DNA of 64,000 nt from Selaginella tamariscina (GCA_003024785.1 PUQB01000069.1:276501-340500), one strand, 5' to 3'; shown: positions 34,925 to 45,627, numbered from the stretch's first letter. The notes: generated from the sequence alone by a model not told the origin. Made by a program: numbers and translations.

Positions 34925-37900
34925 TTAAAAAGTCGCAGGTTCGACATTGCGCTTGCAATCAACTAATAACCGATGCACTTCTGCTGGAGTAAGGGTCCGC
35001 CTCTGTAAGAAGTAAGTAATCGTTGGGTCCAATCCAAGAACATGAGTGTACACAAAATACATGTGTTGGCAGGGGCGCCAGTTCTTGGCTTTCTGAAAAG
35101 TTGCACAAGTGCATGACGGAACAGTAGAAATTGTTACCTTAGCAAATTGCATGCCTGCAGAGACAATGAAGGCCTCAGTCTTCCCTCTTTGAACCACCTC
35201 CACGTTGTTGATCCGACCTTGAAGAATCTTTGCCTGGTTGTAATGTTTCTCATGTTCCTTGGACATTCTTGTTGGTGTTCGCACACTCCGTCCATGGTAT
35301 GTTGGTACTCTATGTGCTCCCTCTCCTCTTGGTGGTGATGGTGTTCGATCCATTCGGCTACTACTGCCGTCTACCATTTCTTCAAATCCCTCCAACTTGA
35401 ATCCTACTTTCAAAAGAGCTTCAACCTCATTTTCATTCAAGTTTGTTCCTTTTTGAACTGGCCAAACCTCTGGAACTTCTGGAATACTCTCAGGAGGAAT
35501 CCCTGCATATGGTCGTTTGAAGCAACAAGAATCGCGTGGGCAGAACCATAACATCTGATGAGTGAACTCAATGTTCCCAAATGCATTTGTATATTGCCGT
35601 CTACCGTGAAATCCTGGTGCTGGTACACGATGTGGATATCCTATGGGTCTGCCACACTTGCTGTTACCGTCCTGAGTGAGACCTAGACATTTCACCTGAC
35701 TTGCCTCCCCAATGCGTCTGATGGCCCACTGAGTCATCAACGTCTCTCTTTCAGTGACATTGACATCTTGAAACTTGAGTTTTTTCCTGCGTGCATTTGG
35801 GATGACTTGTTCTGCATATTGTGTGTCATGTCTATGTGTACGAAGCGCATCAATCCCATGGTCCCCAGTTGACGGTTGACGAACGGTTCGAACACGAACA
35901 TTTGTTGTAGAGGCAAACTCTAGACTTGCAAGATGCTCTTCATCACTAACAAGATTTGCAAAAGTTATTGGAGACACTGATTTTCCCGCTGAAAGTTTCT
36001 GCTGTGCACGTTTCAGAAGAGTTTCCATGGAAGGACCTGTGCCTGAATATCTCCCTTCAAATGATGCCTTGACCTTTGCACTTTGGAAAACAGCATCTGT
36101 TAAATCTAACATTGTTGCCTCCAACAAAGGAACACGCTTCGTCAGCCTTGCTCTTCGTGCTCTTGCATGAACAACTTCGGAGTTGTTAGTGGTAGGCACA
36201 TTCGCAACACCTCTTCTGTCAAGTCAATTATCTCTGTCATGGAAATATGATCTTCATGTCTTGCCCACCATGACAGCCATGTTTGCAAAGCGCTAACGTT
36301 ACTGGACCTGCCTTCCCAAAATGACTCCAACATTACTCGTCGTTCCAACTTATCTTGGTTGGTTAGTGCTGCAGGCCATGAGCGTGCAAGGTTCATGTGC
36401 TCCTCCCTGTGTTCCTCAAGTATCCACTTCTTTGTAACTTGACGCACTGACTGCATGTAATGGAACAAACAACTCCTTTCTCTTCCTCTCATCTTTGACC
36501 CATTGTTTAAAACTTGACGCAATGCTAACCAAATTGCACCTGACTCATCTGACATGACCCCGCAAAGTTCACATTATGAAGTCCTTGCTTGCTGCACACT
36601 TGAAGCATAGTGTTCAAAAATTTGATCACCGCCACACTATCCTCCCTGATCATGTCACCATAAGCAAGTGTCACCATCGACCTTAAACTACACAAACATA
36701 AGTGCATTATATTAGTAAGTATTTTAAAACATAGATATGTTAATACTTACAATGGATCATAGAGATGTATTCCCAGTGTACACCAATCATCAATACGATA
36801 TGTGTGGTCTAGCACCACCCACTGCTGTTCGAGATCACCTCCAGATTGACACCTTCTAATGTAGTCTATTCCGGATCCTGGCCGGCAACCGTCATTTTGA
36901 AGATTAAAGGCTGCTCTTCAGCTCCGTTGAGGTCCATTCCGGATATGTGGATAACATGTATGAATGGGATTGATAGCTTCTTCTTTAACTGCAGAAGTCC
37001 TTCGTAACCTTCTTTGAAACGAGTGTCTCTTGTTCTAGCCTGAGATATCCATTCTCTTGTTCTACAGTGGAAAGGTTAAGCATCTCCAAAAGGAAATAAT
37101 AATTTTTTGCTTACCGGTGGTGATTTGTGAGTGGTAGTAGATCTGACAGAACCTTGTCGTATGATACATCTCCAGAATCTGTTACCAGTTTTTCCAGAAT
37201 TTATTGCGTGCTGCTTGAAACTCTATGACACGTTGATTAGTTCTTGGGGTTGCAGCGACTACTTTGTTGATTGTCTCCTTAGCTCTGTCTTTAGAGACCA
37301 TGGATTCGGGTGGTCTACGTGGGTGTTGATGTTCTCCAAGATGGATGAAAAGCCTCGTGCATGTGATATCATCTGGAATTATGTAATATGCAACAACGGA
37401 GCATGTCTGCACTAGAAGGGGCTCATTGTTGCAATGCACACACTTCATTCCAAGCACTCTACCATCTGAAGATAACTAGACTTTATCAATGGTGCCCTTA
37501 AATTGGCAGTCATTTGCTTTCTTACTGAAGCTGATGAACGGACATGTTTCCTTTACGCATTTCATGTGGCCAATACATGAACTGCGACTAACACGAGCTG
37601 GAACATTCCAATGTGTGTGCAGTGTTGAGTCCAGTAATCACACCCATCCTTCTATTCATCCCTTTGTACTTGTCCTTCATTGTTTCGTGTGCTGGCAACT
37701 CGTAAATCACATTTCCGTTGCAATCTTCTGGGACCTCAGCAACTTGCTGAATCGATGACGAGACCACCAGTTGCTTCCCAATCCTACATCTCTAACTATT
37801 GCGAAGTATTGTTACCATAGAATTGTCCCGATCTGTTGTCTCCAACCGGAATAGCGGTCCTTTGGAAGGAAGAAGTGTGTAATACACAAAACTGCTAGCT

Positions 37901-38133
37901 CTTGCCCCTTCTGGTTTACCTCAACATTCGCAGCATCTCCACCAACAACAGACATCAAATGCAGCACTTTTAAAAGATTGCCAAGGTGGAATGTCAAATG
38001 CAGACCTGAGATCTGTTTCAAAGACAAATGCAATACCATCTTCATCTGCAGGGAAGTCCTTGTCAACACCATTGTAGCTGATTCTTGCCATGTAGCAAAA
38101 ATGGAACAAACAAAAGTTAAAATTCAAAGACAA
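34925..38133 (-). pseudogene. MULE transposase with Cys/His N-terminal domain and SWIM finger
   Basis: Minus-strand gene, about 3.2 kb, starting at 38133 (MARISYNGVDKDFPADEDG). An N-terminal Cys/His-rich region follows (about 37600-37380, CIGHMKC and KCVHC with LGEHQHP), probably a FLYWCH/WRKY-type DNA-binding finger. The transposase core shows DHTYRIDDW (first D, about 36800), MSDESG (second D, about 36550) and CLFHYMQSVRQ (about 36478), as in MULE DDE domains. The C-terminal part (36199-34925) has a SWIM motif CTCATFQKAKNWRPCQH near 35110-35060. Introns are visible at about 37115-37058 and 36770-36690. A frameshift occurs near 36195 and the 37800-37460 region contains stops. It would cut and move the element. 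Confidence 0.85.
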
Positions 38134-38587
38134 TGAACATATTACACACGATGGTTAATGTGTTTGTTTTAGTCATGAGGCAATCATTTCATTGACAAAT
38201 ATTAAAAATAATATTAATTGCGTGCGTTTTGGGTTGAAGAGTGAAATTAATTTACTGCGTCTGGGTAGGTTTTTGTAAATTAAAAAGTTTTACTATGTAC
38301 AAGTGGCGATCATGCATGCAATATGTTTACAGAAATTAGGTTGGTTTTTAATTGATTTAGGGCGGCTAGGGTTTTGCAATTAGGGCGGCTAGGGCAGCTA
38401 GGGCGGCTAGGTTTTCGTGGAGCAGGGGCGCATTTGGGGGCATAGCGTGGAGCAAATGTGGCTCCAGGGATTAATCACAATAGGCTTCCATTGAGGGGGT
38501 GAGTATTTTCTGATTTCTTCATGATCTGCTCATGATCTTTTTATGTCTGTTCATCTTTTTACATCTCTTCACAGTTGCAAGAAATCC

Positions 38588-38990
38588 GAGTCGGGCCTGC
38601 CGATTCGGACTGACTTCGTTGTCCGTCCCAGTCGGCAAGCCGACTGGGGTGGACTGTTCCAGATCCAGTCAACATTTTGATAGGGGTTGACTGTTCCAGC
38701 CCAGTCAGAAGCATTTTGACTAGGGTTGACTGTTCTAGTCCCACCTAGCATTTTGACTGGGCCTTGCTTCGTTCCAGTCCCAGACTGGGCCTCCCTTTGT
38801 TGCCAGTCCCAGTCGGCATGCCGACTGGACTACCTTTGATGCCAGTCCCAGTCGACATGCCGACTGGGACTCCCTTTGATGCCAGTCCCAGTCGGCATGC
38901 CGACTGGGCCTCCCTTTATTGCCAGTCCCAGTCGGCATGCCGACTGGGACTTACAACAACTGCTCTCTCAGTCGGCACGCCGACTGTGAG
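38588..38990. repeat. Array of 14-bp palindromes spaced 40 bp, between the divergent MULE genes
   Basis: The palindrome GTCGGCATGCCGAC (or a one-base variant) begins at 38812, 38851, 38891, 38931 and 38971, with a further copy at 38631. The five right-hand copies are spaced 39-40 bp, embedded in a unit CTCCCTTTGATGCCAGTCCC. To their left (38645-38760) are three diverged copies of a related unit containing TTGACTGTTCCAG and CATTTTGACT. The array occupies the intergenic space between the two MULE genes, where their promoters must be. It could be a binding array for one of the element's own proteins; that is inference. Confidence 0.85.
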
Positions 38991-39070
38991 GGCTAGTATG
39001 TTTTTTTAATATTTATTAAACATCTTTGAACATTTATTAGAGTTTTTTGTTAAACCTTATTGCTTTGTAG

Positions 39071-42000
39071 ATGCGCTCTTCACAACGTTTACAAGAAAAG
39101 AAGATGAAGGAGCCTACTGAGAGAGAAGCAGAAGCTAGAGCTGCAATTCAGAGAGGGCGTCAGGGTCGTGGGAAGGAAGTAGGAAGCTGGTTGTGGTTCT
39201 TTCAGCCCCCATGAACCCTATGTAGAACCTCCTTCTCATACACTACTTGAGGGCAAACAATCCCATTTTGACCCTAAGCACATGACCTTGCGAGTGCCTC
39301 ACGAAAAGGGCTCTTGCTAACATGTTTAGGTTGTTCAACCCTTGAATTGCGCGTGTGCGTGTTGACCTTTTTATACCCTACATTCTTTATACTGTATGTA
39401 TAACATATAAAATGTAGATATCCTCGTGCTCTCCTGACCAGTCCTGCTGGCTTGCCTGTTCAACTGGAGCATCACTTGAAGGTCCTTGTTCCTGAACCAA
39501 GAACAATCAGACTTTGTTGAAGAAGTTGAGGATGATGTCTTACCACAGGAGACACAGAGCAAACAGAAGACACACAAGCCTCATGCGCAGTGACTTTGTC
39601 GAGTGATGAAGAGGATGAACCAAGAACAAGAAAGAGACGACGCAAAGTTGCTGGAGATTCAGAGGCTGCTAAGAAGAAGAAGAAGGGTAAAGCAGAAGTG
39701 CCAGATAATGAGGAAGTTTACAACATTGCAGCCAGCATGCATTCGGAGAGTGCAGTGTGTCTTCTCGCGAAGATCACAATCCGAGAATATGGAGAGGCAC
39801 CGGATGTCCCTATTTGCCGAATTCTGGGAAATGAGCAGGTGCGGAGAGTCAATCCAGCGGATCTGGAATCTTTTGACTAGGAGTTTCAAGAAGGCAGTTA
39901 GTTATTTGCGCAACACCACTCAGTTCATCCTTCAAGTTGGGGACCCCATGACAGATGCAGATCTGGCAGCATTGAGAAGCGATGAAGCGATGTATGCTCA
40001 GCATTTGGCTTTTGAGGAGGAGCTTCAGTCTGACATGTTCCGGCAATGGGCACCAATGCTTTCGATGAAGAAGTTCATTTGTTGAGATGGTAATCACAGG
40101 CTAAAGGTGCTTCAGAAGCTGTACATAGAAGACACGAAAGATAAGAATCAGTGGGCAGTGAGAGTGCGTTCAGGCTTCATCCATGCTGGGGTCATGGATA
40201 ATCTTCAGCTTGTGACAATGTTTCAGCAAATTAATAGGTAAACATAGTGACCTCTAGATCATAGGATTAATTAACTTCGAGATTTTCAAATATGCAGTTC
40301 CTCCGCAACGGTAGTGCAAACCACACTGCCACATCTTCTGCTATCTGTGAAGACATGTTGCACAGTGAGGAGGGCACAGCGAAGATCTTGGCCAGGCTCA
40401 GTGACAAGGAACAAGATGACATAAGAAAGTGGAAGGAAAGCGCAACTAGACAACAAGCTTGGCATCCACTTCCGAATTTGATCTGTGCAAAGTTTTTTTT
40501 TGAGGTACCACGTCTCACACTTATATTACTTAGTTGATTACGTCTGTGAATTACAGAGTGAGATTGAGGATGATCTTGAGAAGGCTGCAAGGGCATCCAA
40601 AGGCAACAAATACCAAGAGCAACAACAGGTCTACATTAAGCATGACAAGCGCATGATGAAGATCTTAGCCATCATCGATCCTGCATTGGGTGAAGAGTGG
40701 TTCGACAAGGTAACCCAAATCACATGGAAACAATGCAGATGGATGGGGTTGGAAAAGCTGTACGCGCTGTCAAGGGCAAGAATTCCAAACGAGACGAGAA
40801 TCATGTACTTCAATAAACTGGTACGTCTCGATCTGAAGAGAGAGAAAGAGACACTTGGATTGTCGGGTGTTCAGGATAAGGAGTGGATAAGGTGGTTTAC
40901 TATCGATTTGTATTGGCGGGTGATCAGAGAGGAGGCAGTACAGATTCTCACGGGACTCATCGAGGATGGCGAGTGGAGCAGGCCGGTTACAGATTTCACG
41001 ACTTGGTATGATGAAGTGCGGGTAAAATGCAAGAACGTGATGTTCTAGCCATTCCATGAGTGTGTGAAGTTCACTTACTCCATAGAGCCGAAAGAGTTCC
41101 TCGAACACGAAGAGACAGCAAGAAGGATGATTTGGAGGTAAGGATGATCTTCTTGACATTGTTACATTCTGACACTACTATATGTTCATTACAGGTATGT
41201 CGCAGCGAGAAAGGTGCCTCACACACAGACTATGGTATTCTGGTCAGATTAGATGGAAGCACCACACATGTGGTCGAAGACAGATCTGGCCTGACAAAGT
41301 TCGAAACGTGTACACGTACCGTTCTGGCTTGATTATCCACCTGGGCAACCACCAACATGGGAGAAGGATCTCTACAATGAACACTCAAAAGATCTCCCAT
41401 GCATCTCATGGGATCCGGCAGAGGTCGACTTCATTAAGAAGACAAAGGCCAAGGCAAAGCGGCGTCAGCCTGTGCAGCAGTCAAAGAAGACCTCAGATAC
41501 AGTTGGCACCTCCACTACTCGCGATCCAGCTGCCTTCTTCAATTTATCTGAAGTGCTACCATCGCAGGGAACCATGGACATCAAGGATGACTTGGTCACA
41601 TTCGTCCCTTCACTTGCTACAACTCGAGGTGATAATTTCTTGGCGATTGATGACATCGAGGAGATGCAACAGGCCGTGCTCACGGATGAGAAGGAAGAGG
41701 AGGTTCCTGCCGCTAGACTGGTTCCTTATAGAAAAGTTCAGACACAGGTGGCCAGGTACCATACAGCTGACAACCAGACTCGCTACCAGCATATTGCGGG
41801 AGAATATGGTTTCAACTTGGTGATCTTCGACCTTCCAAATGGGACCTTGCCAGGAAATACAACGAGTGATACGCCATACCTCTACCTTGATCCAGTGAAG
41901 TTCGATGAAGCACTCCAGTTTGCAGGTATGCATATGGCTGCAAATGGTTGGTTGGTTGTGTTTGCTGCAGCAAACACCTGGGATCAAGTTGTCCGAGCTG

Positions 42001-42596
42001 CAAGTGTGGTGGACCTTCAACTTGCTGCAACGTACTACATCTACAGAGGGCGTGGTTGGGGCTACCGCAACAAGATGAAGGTACTTTTTTCTTTATTCAT
42101 GAAGTTCATTAATGATTTTTGATGTTTTAACAGGAGAGCATCCTGCTCCTTCTTGTCTTCCAAGATGCATCTAGAGGATTGCGCGATAATCCGCTGCGTT
42201 TGTCATCAACAATTCTTGTTGATAATCCTGAGCGGTTCCAAGAACCATGGTAGGCATTTCATTTCAACAATTTAAGTATTTACCATTATCTTCACATGCA
42301 GGATGGACTACCAACCGAAGAGCACTCGATTGATGCAGCTCGTGATAGAACGACTCACCCGGCCAGGTGATCTTATCTGGGATATAGGCAGTGGTACGGG
42401 GTCCTCAATGCTTGCAGCTATCGAGCTGGGGAGAAACATTGTTGGGACTGAGAAGAACCCTGAGCTCGGGAGAATTGCTATGAACAGGATTAAAGAGAAC
42501 ATCCAGCCAGAGGAAATCCCAACCCAACCAATAGCGACGTCAAGTAGGACTGGTGGTTCACGAATTGCAGCATTGCTCAATCGTAAGAAGAAGTGA
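39071..42596 (+). pseudogene. ParB-like / beta-class DNA methyltransferase gene carried by the MULE
   Basis: Spliced plus-strand gene. The start at 39071 (MRSSQRLQEKK) is tentative. A basic KRRRK/KKKKK region (about 39630-39690) resembles a nuclear-localisation signal. A ParB/sulfiredoxin-like segment follows, with ILQVGDPMTDADLAAL and DGNHRLKVLQKLY (39930-40125). A helical middle part has TWKQCRWMGLEKLYALSRAR. The C-terminal methyltransferase has catalytic motif IV as DLPN (41829-41840), then motif X and motif I (KSTRLMQLVIERLTRPGD, DIGSGTGSSMLAAIELGR, GTEKNPELG; 42312-42460). Motif IV before motif I is the beta order used by N6-adenine/N4-cytosine enzymes. Introns: 40238-40297, 40505-40556, 41138-41194, 42081-42133, 42250-42301. 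Broken by TGA at 40083 and TAG at 41046, both one C-to-T change from sense codons, and a frameshift near 39880. Confidence 0.8.
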
Positions 42597-42814
42597 CAAG
42601 TGTTGAATTGTACTCTTTGGTGTTGAAATTAAACTTTAATAATACAGTATAAACATGGCTATGATTTAAATATTTTTTTTGTTAATTGCCGACTGAGCCA
42701 AAATCCTAAATTCTAAGAATATTTAGGAATATTCTAAGAATATTCTGGTAGATTCTTTAGAATATTCCGGGTCCAAGCCCGGAAGCCCTCTTTTTGTCGG
42801 GACTCACCATCGAG

Positions 42815-43201
42815 GTGTTCATTAATGTTGACCAAACTTGTTAACTAATATTATTATTAAATTCGTGTGAAATCTTAAATTTAACCTTTGACCTATATTG
42901 ACTTTGAGTTTAGTCAAAAAGTTTAATTAGCTGTCCCTCTACTCTCTCAAAGTTGTTTCACAGCAAGTTAAACGGAGTTTGTCTTTATATTATTAAGGAC
43001 GTTTTTTATGTCTTTGAAGGCATTGCTTATAAAACAAGCACCACCAATAACAATAGCAATCTTAATAATCTTAGTCAGATCGATGACATGAAGCTCATAT
43101 GATAAAAGAACCATATCATGCTTGACCAGGGTTATAAATCCTAGTAACGAGAACATCAGTCATACACTAGCTTCCAATACTCTTTTTTTTTGTGTCAAAC
43201 A
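42815..43201. other. Intergenic, no gene seen
   Basis: AT-rich right flank of the MULE. Its first 90 bases are a diverged copy of the tandem unit seen left of the MULE. Nothing else recognisable. Confidence 0.5.
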
Positions 43202-43603
43202 TTAAACGAGTTGGAGTGGGTAACAAGACGTCCACAATCGGTTCTTGTCCTTGAACATGTCCGTGTAGCTCCTTGCGGTCCTCTGGATGAAGAAAACGAT
43301 CTGCAAAACAAATTCCAATTGTCAATAACGTTATTACTTACCTCCACGCGCTCAACACCATCCTCATCTTTCCATACTCTGTTGCTAATCCGTTGCCTTG
43401 CCGCTTAGGGAATCCGCAACCGTAGTGTCACGAAATGCACTGAAAGAGCAAACCTGGCTGTCATTCTGAACTCGACTCAGTGCCTTCCCAAAATTCTTGC
43501 ATCTTCAGAAACTTGTGAGGGACCAAAATGGTGAACTTACTCCTTCCTTAAAAACTGCATACGCAGCACCAGCAGCTACAGCCAGTGCCTTGAGTATTAC
43601 CAT
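43202..43603 (-). pseudogene. Small membrane-anchored protein, possibly COA1/TIM21-like, broken
   Basis: Minus-strand gene too fragmented for a single frame. The start at 43603 gives a short hydrophobic segment (LKALAVAAGAAYAVFKEG) ending at a donor (GTAAGT). A second exon near 43500 reads KNFGKALSRVQND, a third SNRVWKDEDGVERVE (about 43385-43340, then GTAAGT). The last exon, after a TTTGCAG acceptor near 43300, includes YTDMFKDKNRLW and stops at 43202. The order hydrophobic helix, GKAL...V..ND and a C-terminal strand-rich part recalls mitochondrial COA1/TIM21-type proteins, but this is from memory and weak. Frames conflict between exons, so indels are present. It faces the NTPase-nuclease gene across about 70 bp. 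Confidence 0.4.
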
Positions 43604-43673
43604 ATTCAAATTTCAGAATAAGTCAGAATATTCTAAGGTACCGTATTAGGGCAAACAATGTGGTGGGGAGGCC

Positions 43674-45627
43674 ATGGAGTCCGTGGAGGTGCACGCCGGG
43701 CACCGCGTTTTGAGGTTTGCGAGTGGAACTCCAGTGAGTGAGGTTCTGGATTTTGTGGCCAAGAAGATGGGTGTGACCAAGGAGCTGGTGTATGCGGAGA
43801 TGCAGGATGGAGAGGAAGCCATTGTTCTTGACAGCGGCAGCACTCTTCTTTCGGGTTGCAAGTACAACGTGGGATTCTTCAGGATGATATCGGGTGAACC
43901 CAATCGGACATTCGCAGCTGGGATTGCCGTGATACCAAGCTTGCACTACTATACCCCCCAACGTCGATGCTCTCGTCAGGGATCTCGTCAACCGCAAGTA
44001 CTGCGTCCTTGTTGGCCCCAGGCAGAGCGGCAAAACAACCTCGGCGCTGGTAGCCAGGGACCAGATCTCGTCCAGGGGAAACATATGCGTGGTCTACCTG
44101 GATGGAGTTGTTGGAAGCTCTAGCTGGGACGCAGCTCGGTTGTGGGCCTATCTGTGGGATAGTTTGCACTTCAAGTGCCCCAGCCTTTTCAGGGAGCGCA
44201 GCGCGGGTGAGACTTGCGTCGACGACATCCACTTCCGTTCCCTGTTTCTCAAGTCTCGCCTGCACACTCCGGTGACCATCATCCTGGATGAGGCGGATGC
44301 TCTTCTCAATCTTTCCGCAACCTGCCTGGATGAGTTTTTCCACGGGATAAGAGCTCTCAAGCAAGATGCGAACTCGTACAACCTGCACGGTTTTCTGCTG
44401 GTCGGGGTGGAAACTGTTCGTGACCTTCTAGAGGGTCAGTACGAAAGGCGCGTCGAACAATCCTTTCTACGTGGCCGTGTCTATGTTCCGGGCACGACGC
44501 CGAGCAGGCTCTCACCCTTCCCGCACGACCACGTCCTGCCGGCTCAAAGGTTCAGTGAGGAGGACGTTGTGCAGTTGCTCAGTCAGGCAGCGGCGGAGAG
44601 AAGAGACGCAAGGATTGATGTGCGAGAGATTGCGGTCTCGATCATCGAGTGGACCGGCGGCCACAAAGGTCTGGTTGGCACCTGTCTCTCCTATCTCGTC
44701 CAGGAGTGCTTGTGGAGTTTCAAGCAGTGGCTCAGCCACACTGAGTCGTATCGCTTCGGGACTTACGTGTTCGGCCAGGCAACGTATTCTCGGATTCTTG
44801 CGTTTCTCCTCCGGAAACAGAGTGCGGGTGATCCCAGAGCGTCCGAGTTTGTGCAGGAGCTCTTGTCTGTGGCAGAGAAGAGTGTCGATCCGGAGATGAT
44901 ATTCAAGCTGCGGGACTGGATAGCGCACGGGGTGATCGAGGTCGTGAGTGATGCTTCCGGTACCGGGGGCTGTGAGAATATCATCCCGCTACTGCGCACT
45001 GCCATGCTCCGGGCTTGTGTCAGCACCAGCTATAACGTGGATCCAGCTCCAGCTGGAGTTGTCCTGGACAGGAAATGGGTGATCCTCCAGGCTTTGGCGA
45101 CGTTGGATGGAGCGGCAATGACCCGATCAGAATGTTTGAAGGCGGACGGGAGTCCAGCAGAGTATGCTCAGCAGTTCCTCTTCATGGTCAGGGTGAAGTC
45201 GGTGCTGCAGCAGGCGTACCCCTCTGTCAAGGCTAAGGTGCTTCCGGAAGTGAGGGAAGTGGCTCAGGCGGGTGTCAAGAGAAGTCAGCTCCGCCTTGAC
45301 ACTCTTGTCCGGGACTCAGACAGTTTCTCCAAGTTCGGGTTTGAGCTGGTGGCCAACGGGGACGCTGCGAATGTGTCAGCGCATATACAGAAGGCAAAGA
45401 CGTATCACCGCCAGCACTCGGCTCAAGTCTATGTTATCAACTTCTGCATGGAGAAGGAGGATGAAGTGCTCGCGGTACCCGATCACGATGCTCTTGTTTT
45501 CATCTCTGTTAACTTCTGGCCGGTTAAAGGTGTGGCCAAGGTAACGTTCATGGAGCCAACTGGAGATACTGATGAAGTGGAGCTGACGCTTAAGAATTGG
45601 GATGGCACTGTCTCTTTCGTTTACTGA
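43674..45627 (+). pseudogene. Crinkler-like protein: ubiquitin-like header, P-loop NTPase, REase-type nuclease
   Basis: Intronless, GC-richer than its neighbours. The first frame (43674) encodes an about 85-residue beta-grasp-like header (MESVEVHAGHRVLRFASG). One extra base in a run of six Cs at 43954-43959 shifts the frame; the continuation is open to 45627. It contains a Walker A (GPRQSGKTT, about 44014-44040), Walker B (TIILDEADALL, about 44276), a helical NTPase C-part and a C-terminal segment with RLDTLVRD, FGFELVANG and IQKAKTYH, arranged like the E...(D/E)xK..Q core of restriction-type nucleases. This header-NTPase-nuclease order is that of Crinkler (CRN/CR) proteins, known as effectors or conflict nucleases in oomycetes, fungi and some plants. 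The cellular role here is unknown. The frameshift may be an assembly error. An alternative start at 44089 would lose the Walker A motif. Confidence 0.75.

Larger units (their letters stand above)
34729..42805. mobile_element. 8.08-kb Mutator-like element with transposase and DNA methyltransferase genes
   Basis: The boundaries are set by a perfect 9-bp target duplication ACCATCGAG (34720-34728 and 42806-42814), the size typical of Mutator-like elements. Inside it the ends are imperfect inverted repeats: left GAGGATTAGCAAAAACCGGG and on, right (complement) GAGTCCCGACAAAAAGAGGG and on, sharing CAAAAA and GGGCTTC. Both ends are rich in GAATATTC words (34773-34845; 42715-42768). Two genes diverge from the centre: a MULE transposase on the minus strand and a ParB-like/methyltransferase gene on the plus strand, separated by a palindrome array. 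The coding regions carry stops and frameshifts, so this copy is probably dead, but the structure is complete. Confidence 0.93.

Noticed and set aside
38588-38990. Regularly spaced palindromic repeats resembling a CRISPR array
   Set aside because: The spacers are themselves repeats of each other, there are no cas genes, and the DNA is eukaryotic. It is a tandem minisatellite with palindromic cores.
38764-39009. Open frames across the palindrome array
   Set aside because: They arise from the 40-bp repeats and encode only simple repeated peptides on both strands.
40709-40768. A possible intron (GTAACC...GCAG) in the methyltransferase gene
   Set aside because: The frame is open across it and the encoded TWKQCRWMGLEKLYAL looks like part of a helical domain, so I kept it as exon.
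44471-44899. Arginine/serine-rich frames overlapping the NTPase-nuclease gene
   Set aside because: Alternative frames in GC-rich coding sequence; the Walker motifs are in the other frame.
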